A stretch of DNA of 64,000 nt from Marinobacter sp. LQ44 (GTDB lineage Bacteria; Pseudomonadota; Gammaproteobacteria; Pseudomonadales; Oleiphilaceae), in contig NZ_CP014754.1 in assembly GCF_001447155.2 (NCBI RefSeq), forward strand, positions 248,001-312,000. The letters are read 5' to 3'. The position numbers and the translations under genes were made by a program. Below, piece after piece: positions 21,924 through 31,108 of this stretch (position 1 is the first letter of the stretch; each line of letters opens with the position of its first letter). The notes beneath the pieces were generated by a model. The model made no database searches. It was not told the origin of the DNA and saw nothing but the letters and a program-made list of their open reading frames with translations.

Positions 21924-23395
21924 GTGCTGAACTGACTCCCGCTCCGGTTTTCTGCCGCCGCCGGACGGGTGTGCTGCTTCACCCAACCGCCTTACCCGGT
22001 AACGCCGGCAAGCTCGGCCAGCACGCCCGACACTTCGTGGACTATCTGGCAGAAGCCGGCGTGACGGTTTGGCAAACCCTGCCAACAGGCCCCACCCATG
22101 CAGATTTATCGCCTTACCAATCGTTGTCCGCCCACGCCGGTAACCCTGAGTTTATCGACCTGTCGGAGCTTGTTTACCTGGGCTTACTCAGTACGGATGA
22201 ACTTGCCTTCGAGCCCAGAACCCGTGCTCTTGAAATCGCCGCTGGGCGATTTCTGTCAGTTACCGACCAAACGTCTGTAACCGCTAATCAGGACACCTGG
22301 CGACAGTTCCTGTCTGACCACAAGGCGTGGCTGGATGACTTTGCTTTGTTTATCGCCATCCGAGATGCCCATGGCGGCATTCCCTGGTACGAATGGCCAA
22401 TGCCGTTACGATGCAGAGAGGCACAAGCCCTTGACGCTTTCCGAACCCGGCATGGGAGCGCCATCGAACAGGTCTGTTTTGAACAGTTTGTATTCCACCT
22501 GCAATGGCAGGCCATGCGCCGCTATGCCCGGGAACGGGGTGTGCTGTTATTCGGGGATATCCCCATTTTTGTCGCCCACGACAGTGCCGATGTCTGGGCC
22601 CATCCTGACATGTTCAAGCTGGATGCGCAGGGCCAGCCTCTGGTCGTCGCTGGTGTGCCACCAGACTACTTTTCTCCCGATGGCCAGCACTGGGGTAATC
22701 CACTGTACGATTGGCAAGCCATGGCCGCTGATGGTTATCGATGGTGGATTGACCGGCTGGCCAGCCAGCTGGAAAAGTTCGACCTTCTCAGGATTGACCA
22801 TTTCCGGGGCCTACAGGCGTTCTGGGAAATACCTGCGGCAGATGCCCGGCCGGTGAATGGGCACTGGGTGGCGGGCCCGGCCGATGCTTTTCTGTCAGCG
22901 TGCTTTGAGCAACTCCCGGAACTGCCGCTGGTTGCGGAGAACCTGGGCATCATAGGGGCGGATGTTGAGGCACTGCGGCAACGGTTTAACTTGCCCGGTA
23001 TGACGGTCATGCAGTTTGGTTTTGACGGCAGTGCAAGCAATCCTCATTTGCTTCATAACCATAAAGAGCACGACCTGGTGTACACCGGCACCCACGATAA
23101 TGACACCACCCTGGGCTGGTACCAGAGCCTGGATGAAGGTACCCGGAATCATGTAAACCAATACCTTCGCCTCTGCGACGACAACCTTCCCAGGCAGATT
23201 ATCCAGGCGGCGCTGGCGTCTGTATCGGGACTGGTGATGATTCCAATGCAGGACCTCCTCGGGCTGGACTCCAGTGCGCGATTCAACACTCCTGGCACAA
23301 CCTCCAATAACTGGATCTGGCAGTTACCGGTGAACTATCAATCACTGGCGCAGCCAGAATCCTTGAGGTCGCTGATTAACCTTTACGGGCGTTAA
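21920..23395 (+). CDS. malQ: 4-alpha-glucanotransferase (amylomaltase)
   Basis: A 491-residue GH77 enzyme that disproportionates maltodextrins. Visible motifs are SPYQSLSAHAGNPEFIDL, LFGDIPIFVAHDSADVWAH, DLLRIDHFRGLQAFWEIP (nucleophile Asp), LVAENLGIIGADVEALR (acid/base Glu) and YTGTHDNDTTLGWY. The length is typical for bacterial MalQ. Its start overlaps the GH57 stop as ATGA. It should recycle short chains left by the phosphorylases and the GH57 enzyme. Confidence 0.95.
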   Translation: MSAELTPAPVFCRRRTGVLLHPTALPGNAGKLGQHARHFVDYLAEAGVTVWQTLPTGPTHADLSPYQSLSAHAGNPEFIDLSELVYLGLLSTDELAFEPRTRALEIAAGRFLSVTDQTSVTANQDTWRQFLSDHKAWLDDFALFIAIRDAHGGIPWYEWPMPLRCREAQALDAFRTRHGSAIEQVCFEQFVFHLQWQAMRRYARERGVLLFGDIPIFVAHDSADVWAHPDMFKLDAQGQPLVVAGVPPDYFSPDGQHWGNPLYDWQAMAADGYRWWIDRLASQLEKFDLLRIDHFRGLQAFWEIPAADARPVNGHWVAGPADAFLSACFEQLPELPLVAENLGIIGADVEALRQRFNLPGMTVMQFGFDGSASNPHLLHNHKEHDLVYTGTHDNDTTLGWYQSLDEGTRNHVNQYLRLCDDNLPRQIIQAALASVSGLVMIPMQDLLGLDSSARFNTPGTTSNNWIWQLPVNYQSLAQPESLRSLINLYGR

Positions 23396-23402
23396 ATTGG
23401 GC

Positions 23403-23451
23403 AGCTGGTCATTAATTGATCAGAGTCAAGATGATTAATCCTTGACCAGCT
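23403..23451. repeat. Inverted repeat between malQ and pilZ
   Basis: AGCTGGTCA (23403-23411) and TGACCAGCT (23443-23451) are a perfect 9-bp inverted pair, with a second inner TTAAT/ATTAA pairing, so a long stem could form in the malQ-pilZ gap. No T-run follows, so it may be a processing or partial-termination structure rather than a classic terminator. Confidence 0.5.
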
Positions 23452-23518
23452 ATAACTAATAAAAGCGGGTGTATATACCGAGGAGATGTTCTACGTTGAG
23501 TGAATACAGGGGGATATC

Positions 23519-23908
23519 ATGGAGCATCGGCTTAGTCAGCGGATTGAAGGCGAGCTACCCATACTTGTCTACAAAAGGGGAATGCCCGTAGCCACCGGGC
23601 AAATCCAGGACGCCTCCCGGCGAGGTTTGTTTGTGGCAACCGATTACGCCGACATCCGGTTGAACCAGCCTATTCAGCTGGCCTTCAAGTTTCCGGACCA
23701 GCGGCACGACTGCCACCGGGTCTTGAACGCGCACGTTGTTCGCAGGTCTTCCGGTGGGCTGGGTTTGGGGGTTGATGTAACAGACAACGACGCCAGTGTG
23801 ATCGCAGAGTTAGTGAAGTGGCTGCAAAGCCAATCTTTGCTCACTGAGTTCAACGTTGGGGGCAGTACAGAACGCACTAACAGAATAGCCGCAGGGAGGA
23901 ATGGATAA
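23519..23908 (+). CDS. PilZ domain protein
   Basis: A single-domain 129-residue PilZ protein. RLSQRIEGELPILVY supplies the N-terminal Arg motif and QIQDASRRGLFVA matches the (D/N)xSxxG motif, so cyclic di-GMP binding is likely. Later strands (NQPIQLAFKFPDQRHDCHRV) complete the barrel. It sits inside the rightward glycogen block, and its stop overlaps the Shine-Dalgarno region of the next gene (SDR). This suggests that storage metabolism or the SDR is tied to c-di-GMP, though that is inference. Confidence 0.85.
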   Translation: MEHRLSQRIEGELPILVYKRGMPVATGQIQDASRRGLFVATDYADIRLNQPIQLAFKFPDQRHDCHRVLNAHVVRRSSGGLGLGVDVTDNDASVIAELVKWLQSQSLLTEFNVGGSTERTNRIAAGRNG

Positions 23909-23909
23909 C

Positions 23910-24680
23910 ATGGCACGATTGGCAGGCAAGGTAGCAGCAGTGACTGGAGGAGCCGTTGGCATTGGCAAGGCTGCGGTTCACCGTATGGTGGAGGAGGGCG
24001 CAGCAGTTGGCATACTGGATGTCCTTGACCAGGCCGGTGAAGCACTCGCCACGGAACTGGCCGCCAAGGGTTACAAAGTGGCCTATTGGCATTGCGATGT
24101 AGCAGACGAAGCCCAAGTAAAAGAGGCTATCAATAACGTTGCGGAAAAATTCGGCAAGCTCGACGTATTGGTGAACAACGCCGGCATATCCGGCACCAAC
24201 AAACCGACCCACGAACTGACAGAAGAGGAATGGGACAAAGTGCAGGCGGTTAACGTTAAAGGCGTTTTCTTCTGCACGAAGCACGCAATTCCGCATATGA
24301 AAAAAGCGGGCAGCGGCAGCTTGATCAATCTCTCATCCATTTACGGCCTGGTAAGCGCACCAGATGTTCCGCCTTACCATGCGTCAAAAGGCGCCGTAAG
24401 ATTGATGACCAAGACCGATGCGATGATATATGCACCAGATCGGATTCGTGCCAATTCGATTCACCCGGGGTTTATCTGGACGCCCATGGTTGAGAATCAC
24501 CTGAAAACCACTGGCATGGACCCGGAAGAAGCCAGGCAGGCGACTGCCGCCCTGCATCCCCTGGGACACATGGGGGAGCCGGACGACATCGCCTGGGGCA
24601 TCGTTTACCTGGCGTCTGATGAGTCAAAGTTCATTACCGGCAGCGAACTGGTCATCGACGGCGGCTATACAGCGCACTGA
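23910..24680 (+). CDS. Short-chain dehydrogenase/reductase (SDR)
   Basis: A 256-residue classical SDR. The NAD(P) motif TGGAVGIGKA (TGxxxGxG), the NNAG motif in LVNNAGISGT, Ser in LINLSSIYG, and the YHASKGAVR active-site Tyr-Lys are all present. The C-terminus ends FITGSELVIDGGYT. It probably interconverts an alcohol and a ketone; the substrate is unknown. The ATG at 23910 lies 10 nt after GGAGG, whereas the ATG at 23901 lies 1 nt after it and is not usable. Why an SDR lies between malQ/pilZ and a glucan phosphorylase is unclear. Confidence 0.88.
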   Translation: MARLAGKVAAVTGGAVGIGKAAVHRMVEEGAAVGILDVLDQAGEALATELAAKGYKVAYWHCDVADEAQVKEAINNVAEKFGKLDVLVNNAGISGTNKPTHELTEEEWDKVQAVNVKGVFFCTKHAIPHMKKAGSGSLINLSSIYGLVSAPDVPPYHASKGAVRLMTKTDAMIYAPDRIRANSIHPGFIWTPMVENHLKTTGMDPEEARQATAALHPLGHMGEPDDIAWGIVYLASDESKFITGSELVIDGGYTAH

Positions 24681-24695
24681 CACCGAGCCAAGATC

Positions 24696-27200
24696 ATGAC
24701 GCTCGCTGCATACACCATGCGGGCCCTGCCAGCCCAGCTGTCGGGGCTTATTTCTCTGGCGCTGGATTTGCGCTGGAGCTGGCATCATGGCAGTGATCAG
24801 CTCTGGCGGTTACTGGATGAAGATGTCTGGGAGTCCACCCAGAACGCCTGGCTGGTGCTCAATAGCGTGTCTTCTGAGCATTTGCAGGCCTTGGCGGAAA
24901 ATCCGGCTTTCCTCGAGGTTTACCAGGCCCAGATAGGTCATCACCAGGCGCTCAACACGGCGGAAACCTGGTATTCCGACACCTGCGACGGCCAACTGGG
25001 CGAAGGCGTTGCCTGGTTCTGTATGGAATACGGGGTTTCTGAATCGTTGCCGTTGTATAGCGGCGGGCTGGGGGTATTGGCCGGGGATTACCTGAAAGCG
25101 GCCAGTGACCTCGGAGTGCCGGTGATGGCCGTCGGCCTTCTTTACCAGCAGGGTTATTTTCGCCAGGCCCTGAGTGCTGACGGCGAACAGCTGGAGTTTC
25201 ACCCCTACAACGACCCAACCATGCTGCCGGTGGCACCTGTAAGAGACCCAAATGGAGAGTGGGCGAGGGTGACGGTGCCCTTTCCCGGCCGGGCTGTTCG
25301 CCTCAGGGCCTGGAAAGGTCAGGTTGGCCGATGCGAGTTGTTGTTATTGGACAGCAACGACCCCCGCAATGAACCCGGCGACCGGGGCATCACCAGTGAA
25401 CTCTACAGTGGCGATCCCGAAAAACGTATTCAGCAGGAAATGGTGCTGGGCATAGGCGGTTGGCGATTGCTGGAACTGTTACAACGCAAACCCACGGTGT
25501 GTCATATCAATGAGGGGCACAGTGCGCTGGCATTGATCGAAAGGGCCCATTACTGGCAACGGGCAAACCAATCAGATTTTCCAACAGCCAGGCTGGCGAC
25601 CCGAGCCACCAATCTTTTCACAACCCATACGTCCGTGGCTGCCGGTTTTGATCGATTCGCCCCGGGGCTGGCAGAACTCTACCTGACACCTTGGCTTTCC
25701 GAAAACAACAACTCACTGCAAAATCTATTTCAACTCGCCAACGGTGGCAGCCGCGACCTGAACATGGCCGGTTTGGCGCTTGGTATGAGTGGCCGCTTTA
25801 ACGGTGTAAGCCAGATCCACCGCAAGGTAACCCAGGCGATTTTCCAGCCCTGGTTTGGGCGCTGGCCTGCTGACGACATCCCGGCCGAGTTCGTGACTAA
25901 CGGCGTGCACACCCCAAGCTGGGATTCACCCGAATCCGACGCCTTGTGGACCAGGGCCTGCGGCCAGGAGCGGTGGCGCAGGCCGTTAACGCAATCCTGC
26001 CCGCTGCAGTCCATCACGGACAACGAGCTTTGGCAAATGCGGCGAAACCAGCGCAAGCGTTTGGTCAGTTACCTGCGCAAACGCTTGCAAAGCCAGCACT
26101 GCGAACACAAGGTTGGTTCCAGTGTCGAGGCCGCATGCGGCCTGCTGCTGGACCCGGAAACCCTCACGCTCGGGTTTGCCAGGCGATTTACCAGCTATAA
26201 ACGCCCGGATCTCCTGCTCAAAGACCCGCAAAGGCTTCTGGCGTTGCTGTGCTGCCGGGACCGGCCACTTCAGATCGTCTTGGCGGGAAAAGCTCACCCC
26301 CACGATGCCGCAGGCAAGGCGTTGATCAAGCGTTGGAAGGAGTTTTCCCGGCGCCCAGAGGCTGAGGGCCGGGTGGTGTTCATTGAAGACTATGACCTTG
26401 CCGTGGCCAACCAGCTTATTCAGGGGGTGGATGTGTGGCTCAATTGCCCGAGACACCCCTGGGAGGCTTGTGGAACCAGTGGTATGAAAGTGCTGGTGAA
26501 CGGTGGCCTGAACTTGTCTCAATACGATGGTTGGTGGGCAGAAGCCTGGAACGAGAACGTGGGCTGGGCCATTCGGCCTGGCGCCACGTTTGAAGAACTC
26601 AGCCATTCCGACCAGCATGATGACGCCGACGCAAACGAACTTTTCGCATTGCTGGAGGAACAAGTGATACCCGAGTTCTACCAGCTCAACAGCGAGGGCC
26701 TGCCGGCGAGCTGGTTGCAACGGGTGCGGGCCAGCATGGACCAGTTAACGGCCAGCTATTCCGCCAATCGCATGGTTCGGGAATACGTTGATGCCTTCTA
26801 CCTGCCGATGATCGCCAAGGGCAACCAGAGGAACCCCGAAACCGCCAGGCAATTGCTCCAATGTCAGCAACAAATTGCCCAGCATTGGTCAAGATTACGC
26901 TTTGGAAGACTCACCAGCCAGCAGGAAGACGGCACGCGGGTGTTTACCCTGGATGTGTACCTGGACGGACTAAGCCCAGAACAGGTGGAGATAGAGCTGG
27001 TGGCGGAAGCTTCGGAATACGGTGGGCGCATAGTTCAGCCCATGACGCTTGAACGAAGCCTGCCCGGTGCTGAGGACAGCTACCTGTTTTCAGTATCGGT
27101 GCCAGACCGGCCGGAGGATCACTACACTCCAAGGATTCGCCCACACCACCCGCTGCTCCATATCCCGTTAGAGGATCAGCACGTGCTCTGGTATCGCTAA
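24696..27200 (+). CDS. glgP: Alpha-glucan phosphorylase, second copy
   Basis: An 834-residue GT35 enzyme of the same short family as the first copy, with WFCMEYGVSESLPLYSGGLG, HINEGHSALALIER and the PLP signature EACGTSGMKVLVNG (canonical GMK). The two copies share architecture but are clearly diverged, so they are old paralogues rather than a fresh duplication. It ends the rightward glycogen block, 15 bp after the SDR gene. A difference in preferred chain length or in regulation is possible but cannot be seen. Confidence 0.92.
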   Translation: MTLAAYTMRALPAQLSGLISLALDLRWSWHHGSDQLWRLLDEDVWESTQNAWLVLNSVSSEHLQALAENPAFLEVYQAQIGHHQALNTAETWYSDTCDGQLGEGVAWFCMEYGVSESLPLYSGGLGVLAGDYLKAASDLGVPVMAVGLLYQQGYFRQALSADGEQLEFHPYNDPTMLPVAPVRDPNGEWARVTVPFPGRAVRLRAWKGQVGRCELLLLDSNDPRNEPGDRGITSELYSGDPEKRIQQEMVLGIGGWRLLELLQRKPTVCHINEGHSALALIERAHYWQRANQSDFPTARLATRATNLFTTHTSVAAGFDRFAPGLAELYLTPWLSENNNSLQNLFQLANGGSRDLNMAGLALGMSGRFNGVSQIHRKVTQAIFQPWFGRWPADDIPAEFVTNGVHTPSWDSPESDALWTRACGQERWRRPLTQSCPLQSITDNELWQMRRNQRKRLVSYLRKRLQSQHCEHKVGSSVEAACGLLLDPETLTLGFARRFTSYKRPDLLLKDPQRLLALLCCRDRPLQIVLAGKAHPHDAAGKALIKRWKEFSRRPEAEGRVVFIEDYDLAVANQLIQGVDVWLNCPRHPWEACGTSGMKVLVNGGLNLSQYDGWWAEAWNENVGWAIRPGATFEELSHSDQHDDADANELFALLEEQVIPEFYQLNSEGLPASWLQRVRASMDQLTASYSANRMVREYVDAFYLPMIAKGNQRNPETARQLLQCQQQIAQHWSRLRFGRLTSQQEDGTRVFTLDVYLDGLSPEQVEIELVAEASEYGGRIVQPMTLERSLPGAEDSYLFSVSVPDRPEDHYTPRIRPHHPLLHIPLEDQHVLWYR

Positions 27201-27206
27201 TCGGTG

Positions 27207-28664
27207 TTAGCCGCGCCAGAACCCGGGTGAAAGCACGATCACCACACTGAGAATTTCCAGCCGGCCCATCAGCATACCCACCGACAGAATCCACTTGGCG
27301 GCATCTGGCAGGGGAGCGAAGTTACCCGACGGACCAATAATGTCACCAAGCCCCGGGCCAACGTTGGTCAAAGAGGTGAGGGCGCCAGACAGGGCTGTCA
27401 CGAAATCGAGCTGAAGTGACGCCAGCAGCACCGTGATAATCAACAGGCACAGCAGGAAAATGAAAGTGTAGGCAATCATCGATGAAATAATCTCGTCGCT
27501 GACCGCCCGCCCGTTGTAGTTCCGGGTGAACACCGCCCTCGGGTGTAACAGTCGCATCAGCTGCTCCCGAAGAATGATCAACGACAGTTGGAAACGGAAA
27601 ATCTTCATGCCGCCAGAGGTCGAGCCGGAACAGCCACCTACAAACATCAAAAAGAAGAACACCACAAAGGCCAGCGGCCCCCAGGCGGCATAGTCTTCTG
27701 AGGCGTAACCGGTCGTGGTCACCACAGACGTTACGTTGAACAACGTCGCCACGTAATTGTGTAGGGGATCAAACGGAATCGGCGAAACCCACCAGCGGTA
27801 GAGTGTCAGCAGTGCCGGCACGGTGAAAAGAATGGTCAGAAACAGTCGGACTTGCTGGTCTTTGAACAGAACACCGTGTTGCCCGTGCAATTCCCGTACG
27901 AACAGAAAAAACGGCAAACTGCCGATGATCATGAACAACGTGGCTTCCATCAGGATCAGATCGCTGAACTTGCCCATCGACAGATCAGAGGTGGAGAAAC
28001 CACCGGTGGCGATGCTGGTCAGGCCATGGTTGAAGGCATCAAACAGACTCATGCCTGATAGCCAGTAGGTAACCACCGCAATCACGGAGAACACCAGGTA
28101 AACGAACAGAAGGCCACGACTGAGGGTTTTCATTCGGGGCAACGCTTTGTCTGTCCATTCGGAAGATTCTGTTGCGAACAACCGCATACCACCAACACGC
28201 AGAAACGGAAGCACCGCAACGAACATACCGATGATGCCGATGCCGCCGATCCACTGAAGAATGGACCGCCACAGCAGCAGATCCCGATCCATGTCATCAA
28301 GACCACTGAGCACCGTGGCACCCGTTGTGGTTATGCCGGAGGTACCCTCAAAAAAAGCATCTGCCGCGGAAATCCCGTTATCACTGAGATAGAAGGGTAT
28401 TGAGGAGAGCAGGGCGATGATAAACCAGCTGGAAACGGTAAGAACGAACATGTAGCGGGGCTTGAGATCCCTGGGTTGCCGATACATTGACAACACGCCG
28501 ACAGCACCAAGCACAAATACGATGCCGGCCGATTCGGCGAAGGCCACCGCGTTTGGTACGTCTTCCCCCGCAAGAGCGAGAAGTACAACAGGTAAGGTCA
28601 TGAAAACACTAAGAAGTATAAACATGACGCTGATAATAAATATGACAGGGTAAAGGTTTCTCAA
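27207..28664 (-). CDS. trkH: TrkH/KtrB-family potassium uptake protein
   Basis: A 485-residue membrane protein with about ten predicted TM spans and four MPM repeats. The K+ selectivity-filter segments are recognisable as TSGITTTGATVL, LTSIATGGFS, NVTSVVTTTGYAS and LTSLTNVGPGLG, each with the filter Gly. It moves K+ across the inner membrane and normally needs a TrkA-like cytoplasmic subunit, which is not encoded here. It converges on glgP2 with a 6-bp gap. Confidence 0.9.
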   Translation of the reverse strand: MRNLYPVIFIISVMFILLSVFMTLPVVLLALAGEDVPNAVAFAESAGIVFVLGAVGVLSMYRQPRDLKPRYMFVLTVSSWFIIALLSSIPFYLSDNGISAADAFFEGTSGITTTGATVLSGLDDMDRDLLLWRSILQWIGGIGIIGMFVAVLPFLRVGGMRLFATESSEWTDKALPRMKTLSRGLLFVYLVFSVIAVVTYWLSGMSLFDAFNHGLTSIATGGFSTSDLSMGKFSDLILMEATLFMIIGSLPFFLFVRELHGQHGVLFKDQQVRLFLTILFTVPALLTLYRWWVSPIPFDPLHNYVATLFNVTSVVTTTGYASEDYAAWGPLAFVVFFFLMFVGGCSGSTSGGMKIFRFQLSLIILREQLMRLLHPRAVFTRNYNGRAVSDEIISSMIAYTFIFLLCLLIITVLLASLQLDFVTALSGALTSLTNVGPGLGDIIGPSGNFAPLPDAAKWILSVGMLMGRLEILSVVIVLSPGFWRG

Positions 28665-28887
28665 GGTGCGCCCGCGCCAGCTGACAAAGAGACGGCGTCA
28701 GGATACCCCCGGTACCGGGCTTCCGCAAGGAAACAGGCGGACGCACGGGCCATTAACACCAAATTAAATCCCTGTAAAAGCAACGTAAATTCGGAACCTG
28801 GCTATGGCAAACATCGTCTGTGTGGTGCAAGTTGTTAAAAGGAGCGTTACCCATCAGCTCCCCAATAAGGAACAAGGAGAACCGGTT

Positions 28888-29427
28888 ATGAACGTAAAAA
28901 AGACTCTGTTACTCGCGTCCGTTGCGTCTGCAGGCATCGCTTTGGTTGGGACGGCATCTGCACAGGATATGTATAAGAGCGGTGTGGGTGGCCTTTATGC
29001 CGGGTTGAACTATACGTTTATGGATCTGGATTATGACGGCGTTTCAAGCGCTGACGTTGGAACGCTGTCCGGCAAAGTTGGTGTGATGGCCAACGAATTC
29101 CTGGGCATTGAGGCCCGCGCGGGTTTCGGTGTGGATGATGATCGGGTGTTTGGCCAAAAGGTCAAACTTGATAACTTCTTTGGCGGGTATGCCACCATCA
29201 ACATGGCGAACCAGAGCCCCGTAACACCCTATGCCGTGGTTGGTTTCACCCGCATCGAGGCCGAGTTTGGTCCTGTATCTGACGATGAATCGGACTTCTC
29301 ATACGGCGCCGGCGTCAACTTCAAGTTCGCCCCGAATCTGTCGGGTAACCTCGAGTACATGCGCTACTACGATGACAGCGACCTGACGGTCGACGGCATT
29401 GGTCTTGGTGTTCAGATAAACTTCTGA
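28888..29427 (+). CDS. Outer-membrane beta-barrel porin-family protein (OmpA/OmpW-like barrel)
   Basis: A 179-residue protein with a signal peptide ending ALVGTASAQ and alternating strands that end in a C-terminal aromatic residue (GLGVQINF), as needed for BamA insertion. GGLYAGLNYTFMDLDYDGV and FGGYATINMANQSPVTPYAVVGFTRIEAEFG fit an eight-stranded barrel. The ATG at 28888 follows AAGGAG with good spacing. An upstream in-frame extension to 28804 would precede the signal peptide and is rejected. The function is unknown. Confidence 0.85.
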   Translation: MNVKKTLLLASVASAGIALVGTASAQDMYKSGVGGLYAGLNYTFMDLDYDGVSSADVGTLSGKVGVMANEFLGIEARAGFGVDDDRVFGQKVKLDNFFGGYATINMANQSPVTPYAVVGFTRIEAEFGPVSDDESDFSYGAGVNFKFAPNLSGNLEYMRYYDDSDLTVDGIGLGVQINF

Positions 29428-29452
29428 TTCCGGAACAAAGACCTGAAACGGA

Positions 29453-29483
29453 CCCCGCTGGCGCTAAAGGCGCGAGCGGGTTT
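29453..29483 (+). terminator. Rho-independent terminator after the outer-membrane barrel gene
   Basis: CCCGCT (29454-29459) pairs with AGCGGG (29475-29480), with an inner GCGC/GCGC helix around TAAAG, and is followed by TTT. It lies 26 bp past the stop codon. Confidence 0.7.
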
Positions 29484-29579
29484 CGTGGCTTTGATAGAGT
29501 GGTAAATTAGACCAAAACCAGTAATCCAGAATAATGTTTAAGTCGTATTATCACCATCTCCTTGATAGGTGAGAAAGCG

Positions 29580-30404
29580 ATGAAAAAGTCCCCCCTGCAA
29601 ACCGTCATATTTGTTGGCGCTCTTTCCTGTTTTGGATCAGTAAATGCGGCTGAGTCGAGAACCGCTCTCGTTCCACTTCCTTCCATCGACGATTTTACAA
29701 ATGGCGATGGTTGGGGATTTGGGCTTGGGTTAGGCGTTGAGTACGAGACTGCCTACGAGGGGTCCGACGAATTTGCATTTGAGGTCGACCCAGCGGGCGG
29801 TGTTCAGTACCGGACCGGTGATCACCTGCTTTTCTGGGCAGGTGAATCAATTGGCTGGCGGACACGGGTAAAGGATACCTGGTTGTTTCAATCATCCATC
29901 GGCTACGAAGAAGGCCGTGAAGAAAGTGACTCAGACGATGGCAGACTGGACGGTTTAGGTGATTCACGTTCCGGAGTCACAGTGCTGTTGGAAGTGCGCC
30001 ATGCGCTCACGGAAGACTGGCGTTACTTTCTTGATGGCCGGGTCTTAACAGGTGAGGTCGGTACACTGGGCATTTTCGGGGCAGGAACCTGCCTGGCCTG
30101 CAAGCCCGACGGTACTGGCTGGGAAGTGGGTGCAGTGGTTACGTTCCACGATGGCAAGCTTGCCAACCGTGACTTTGGTGTGACCACACAACAATCCATA
30201 GATTCAGGCCTTCCTGCAACCGACGTTGATAGTGGGTACAGATCAACTGGGTTCAATGTTAGCTACCGTAATTACTTGCACAAGAACTGGCAGATCTTCG
30301 GTGAGGCTCTTTACGAAGCATTTGGGAGCGAGGTTTCAGACAGCCCGATCACGCTCAACAACTACGAGGCGGAGATTGGTGTTGGCTTCATTTATGTTTT
30401 CTAG
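29580..30404 (+). CDS. MipA/OmpV-family outer-membrane protein
   Basis: A 274-residue protein with a signal peptide ending FGSVNAAES and a barrel that ends in Phe (IGVGFIYVF). GLGVEYETAYEGSDEFAFEV followed by VQYRTGDHLLFWAGESIGWR matches the start of the MipA/OmpV family, whose members are outer-membrane scaffolds or stress-linked porins. The ATG at 29580 has AGGTGAG 7-8 nt upstream. An upstream TTG at 29562 is less likely. It marks the end of the core-like half; base composition and gene content change after it. Confidence 0.7.
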   Translation: MKKSPLQTVIFVGALSCFGSVNAAESRTALVPLPSIDDFTNGDGWGFGLGLGVEYETAYEGSDEFAFEVDPAGGVQYRTGDHLLFWAGESIGWRTRVKDTWLFQSSIGYEEGREESDSDDGRLDGLGDSRSGVTVLLEVRHALTEDWRYFLDGRVLTGEVGTLGIFGAGTCLACKPDGTGWEVGAVVTFHDGKLANRDFGVTTQQSIDSGLPATDVDSGYRSTGFNVSYRNYLHKNWQIFGEALYEAFGSEVSDSPITLNNYEAEIGVGFIYVF

Positions 30405-30750
30405 TTTTGGCTGAGGGTGACGTAAACGATTGTGTGTCTCCACTAAAAGCGTAATGGGGGGTTTATACCGTATTTAACATAATATACATTATGCGCAGTG
30501 GCCAACATCAAGAACGGGGCGGATTTTACCAACTTGGACGACCACACAAAGTACTAAACAAACGCCACGTAAAGTGCTAAACCTCCACATAAAGTACTAA
30601 ACTTGTTGTCCAGATCGGTAACTCCATGTATTTATTTAGCAATTCGAATTTCGCTGGGAAAGTCGTGTTTCACGTTAAAAAGAGCTACTCTTCCGAAAAA
30701 GAACGTCAGTTGAAGCGACGCTATGAGCACCAAAGCACCGATCACTAGCG
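30405..30750. other. Intergenic stretch at the core/accessory boundary
   Basis: No convincing gene is seen. The stretch holds three short direct repeats described separately and AT-rich sequence. It lies just before the recombinase region and could be one edge of the accessory island. Confidence 0.5.
30548..30602. repeat. Three direct repeats of AAAGTACTAAAC
   Basis: AAAGTACTAAAC (30548-30559), AAAGTGCTAAAC (30571-30582) and AAAGTACTAAAC (30591-30602) lie in tandem at starts 23 and 20 bp apart, with partly conserved CCACRT ahead of the second and third. Repeats of about this size and spacing occur at the ends of IS21-family elements, but no istA or istB gene is next to them. A recombinase-binding array is the alternative. 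Confidence 0.55.
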
Positions 30751-31044
30751 GTGAGCGACACTTTCTCTATCGGTAGGAGTATGGGCTCTGATCAGATGAA
30801 TGTTTTCTTCGAGCTCACCTGGCCCCGCGAATTCTCAATTTCGAAAGGGATAACGCGAGATGGCGTTATCGATAACCTAGCCGTGAAGATTCCGGCCGAT
30901 TTTATGGATGACATTGCGATCGCCTGGATAAAGAAGCGGAAACTGCAAGTCGCTGTCGGCGGTCCCGTTGGGAATGAATGTGGAAGCCCAGACTGCCCCT
31001 TGGGAGTGAGAGTTCTCTTTCTACCTTTAAATCCGTTAAAATAA
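30751..31044 (+). CDS. Hypothetical protein of ~97 aa (weak)
   Basis: An open frame from GTG at 30751, or from ATG at 30781 close behind AGGAG. Its product includes NVFFELTWPREFSIS and later GGPVGNECGSPDCPLGVRVL. I do not recognise a domain and see no signal peptide or TM span. It precedes the recombinase gene by 64 bp and may be a cargo gene or a non-coding frame. Confidence 0.3.
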   Translation: MSDTFSIGRSMGSDQMNVFFELTWPREFSISKGITRDGVIDNLAVKIPADFMDDIAIAWIKKRKLQVAVGGPVGNECGSPDCPLGVRVLFLPLNPLK

Positions 31045-31108
31045 CATTATTACGGATTTTATTTCCGCTCCCCCTTCTATGCCAGCGCATTACCAGGAGC
31101 CTCTCTAA

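Noticed and set aside
23403..23451. The malQ-pilZ inverted repeat as a classic terminator
   Set aside because: The stem is good but there is no T-run after it, and the genes downstream continue the same block.
30751..31044. A confident call for the 97-aa protein before the recombinase
   Set aside because: Start and ribosome-binding site are weak and no family is recognised. It is kept only as a low-confidence entry.
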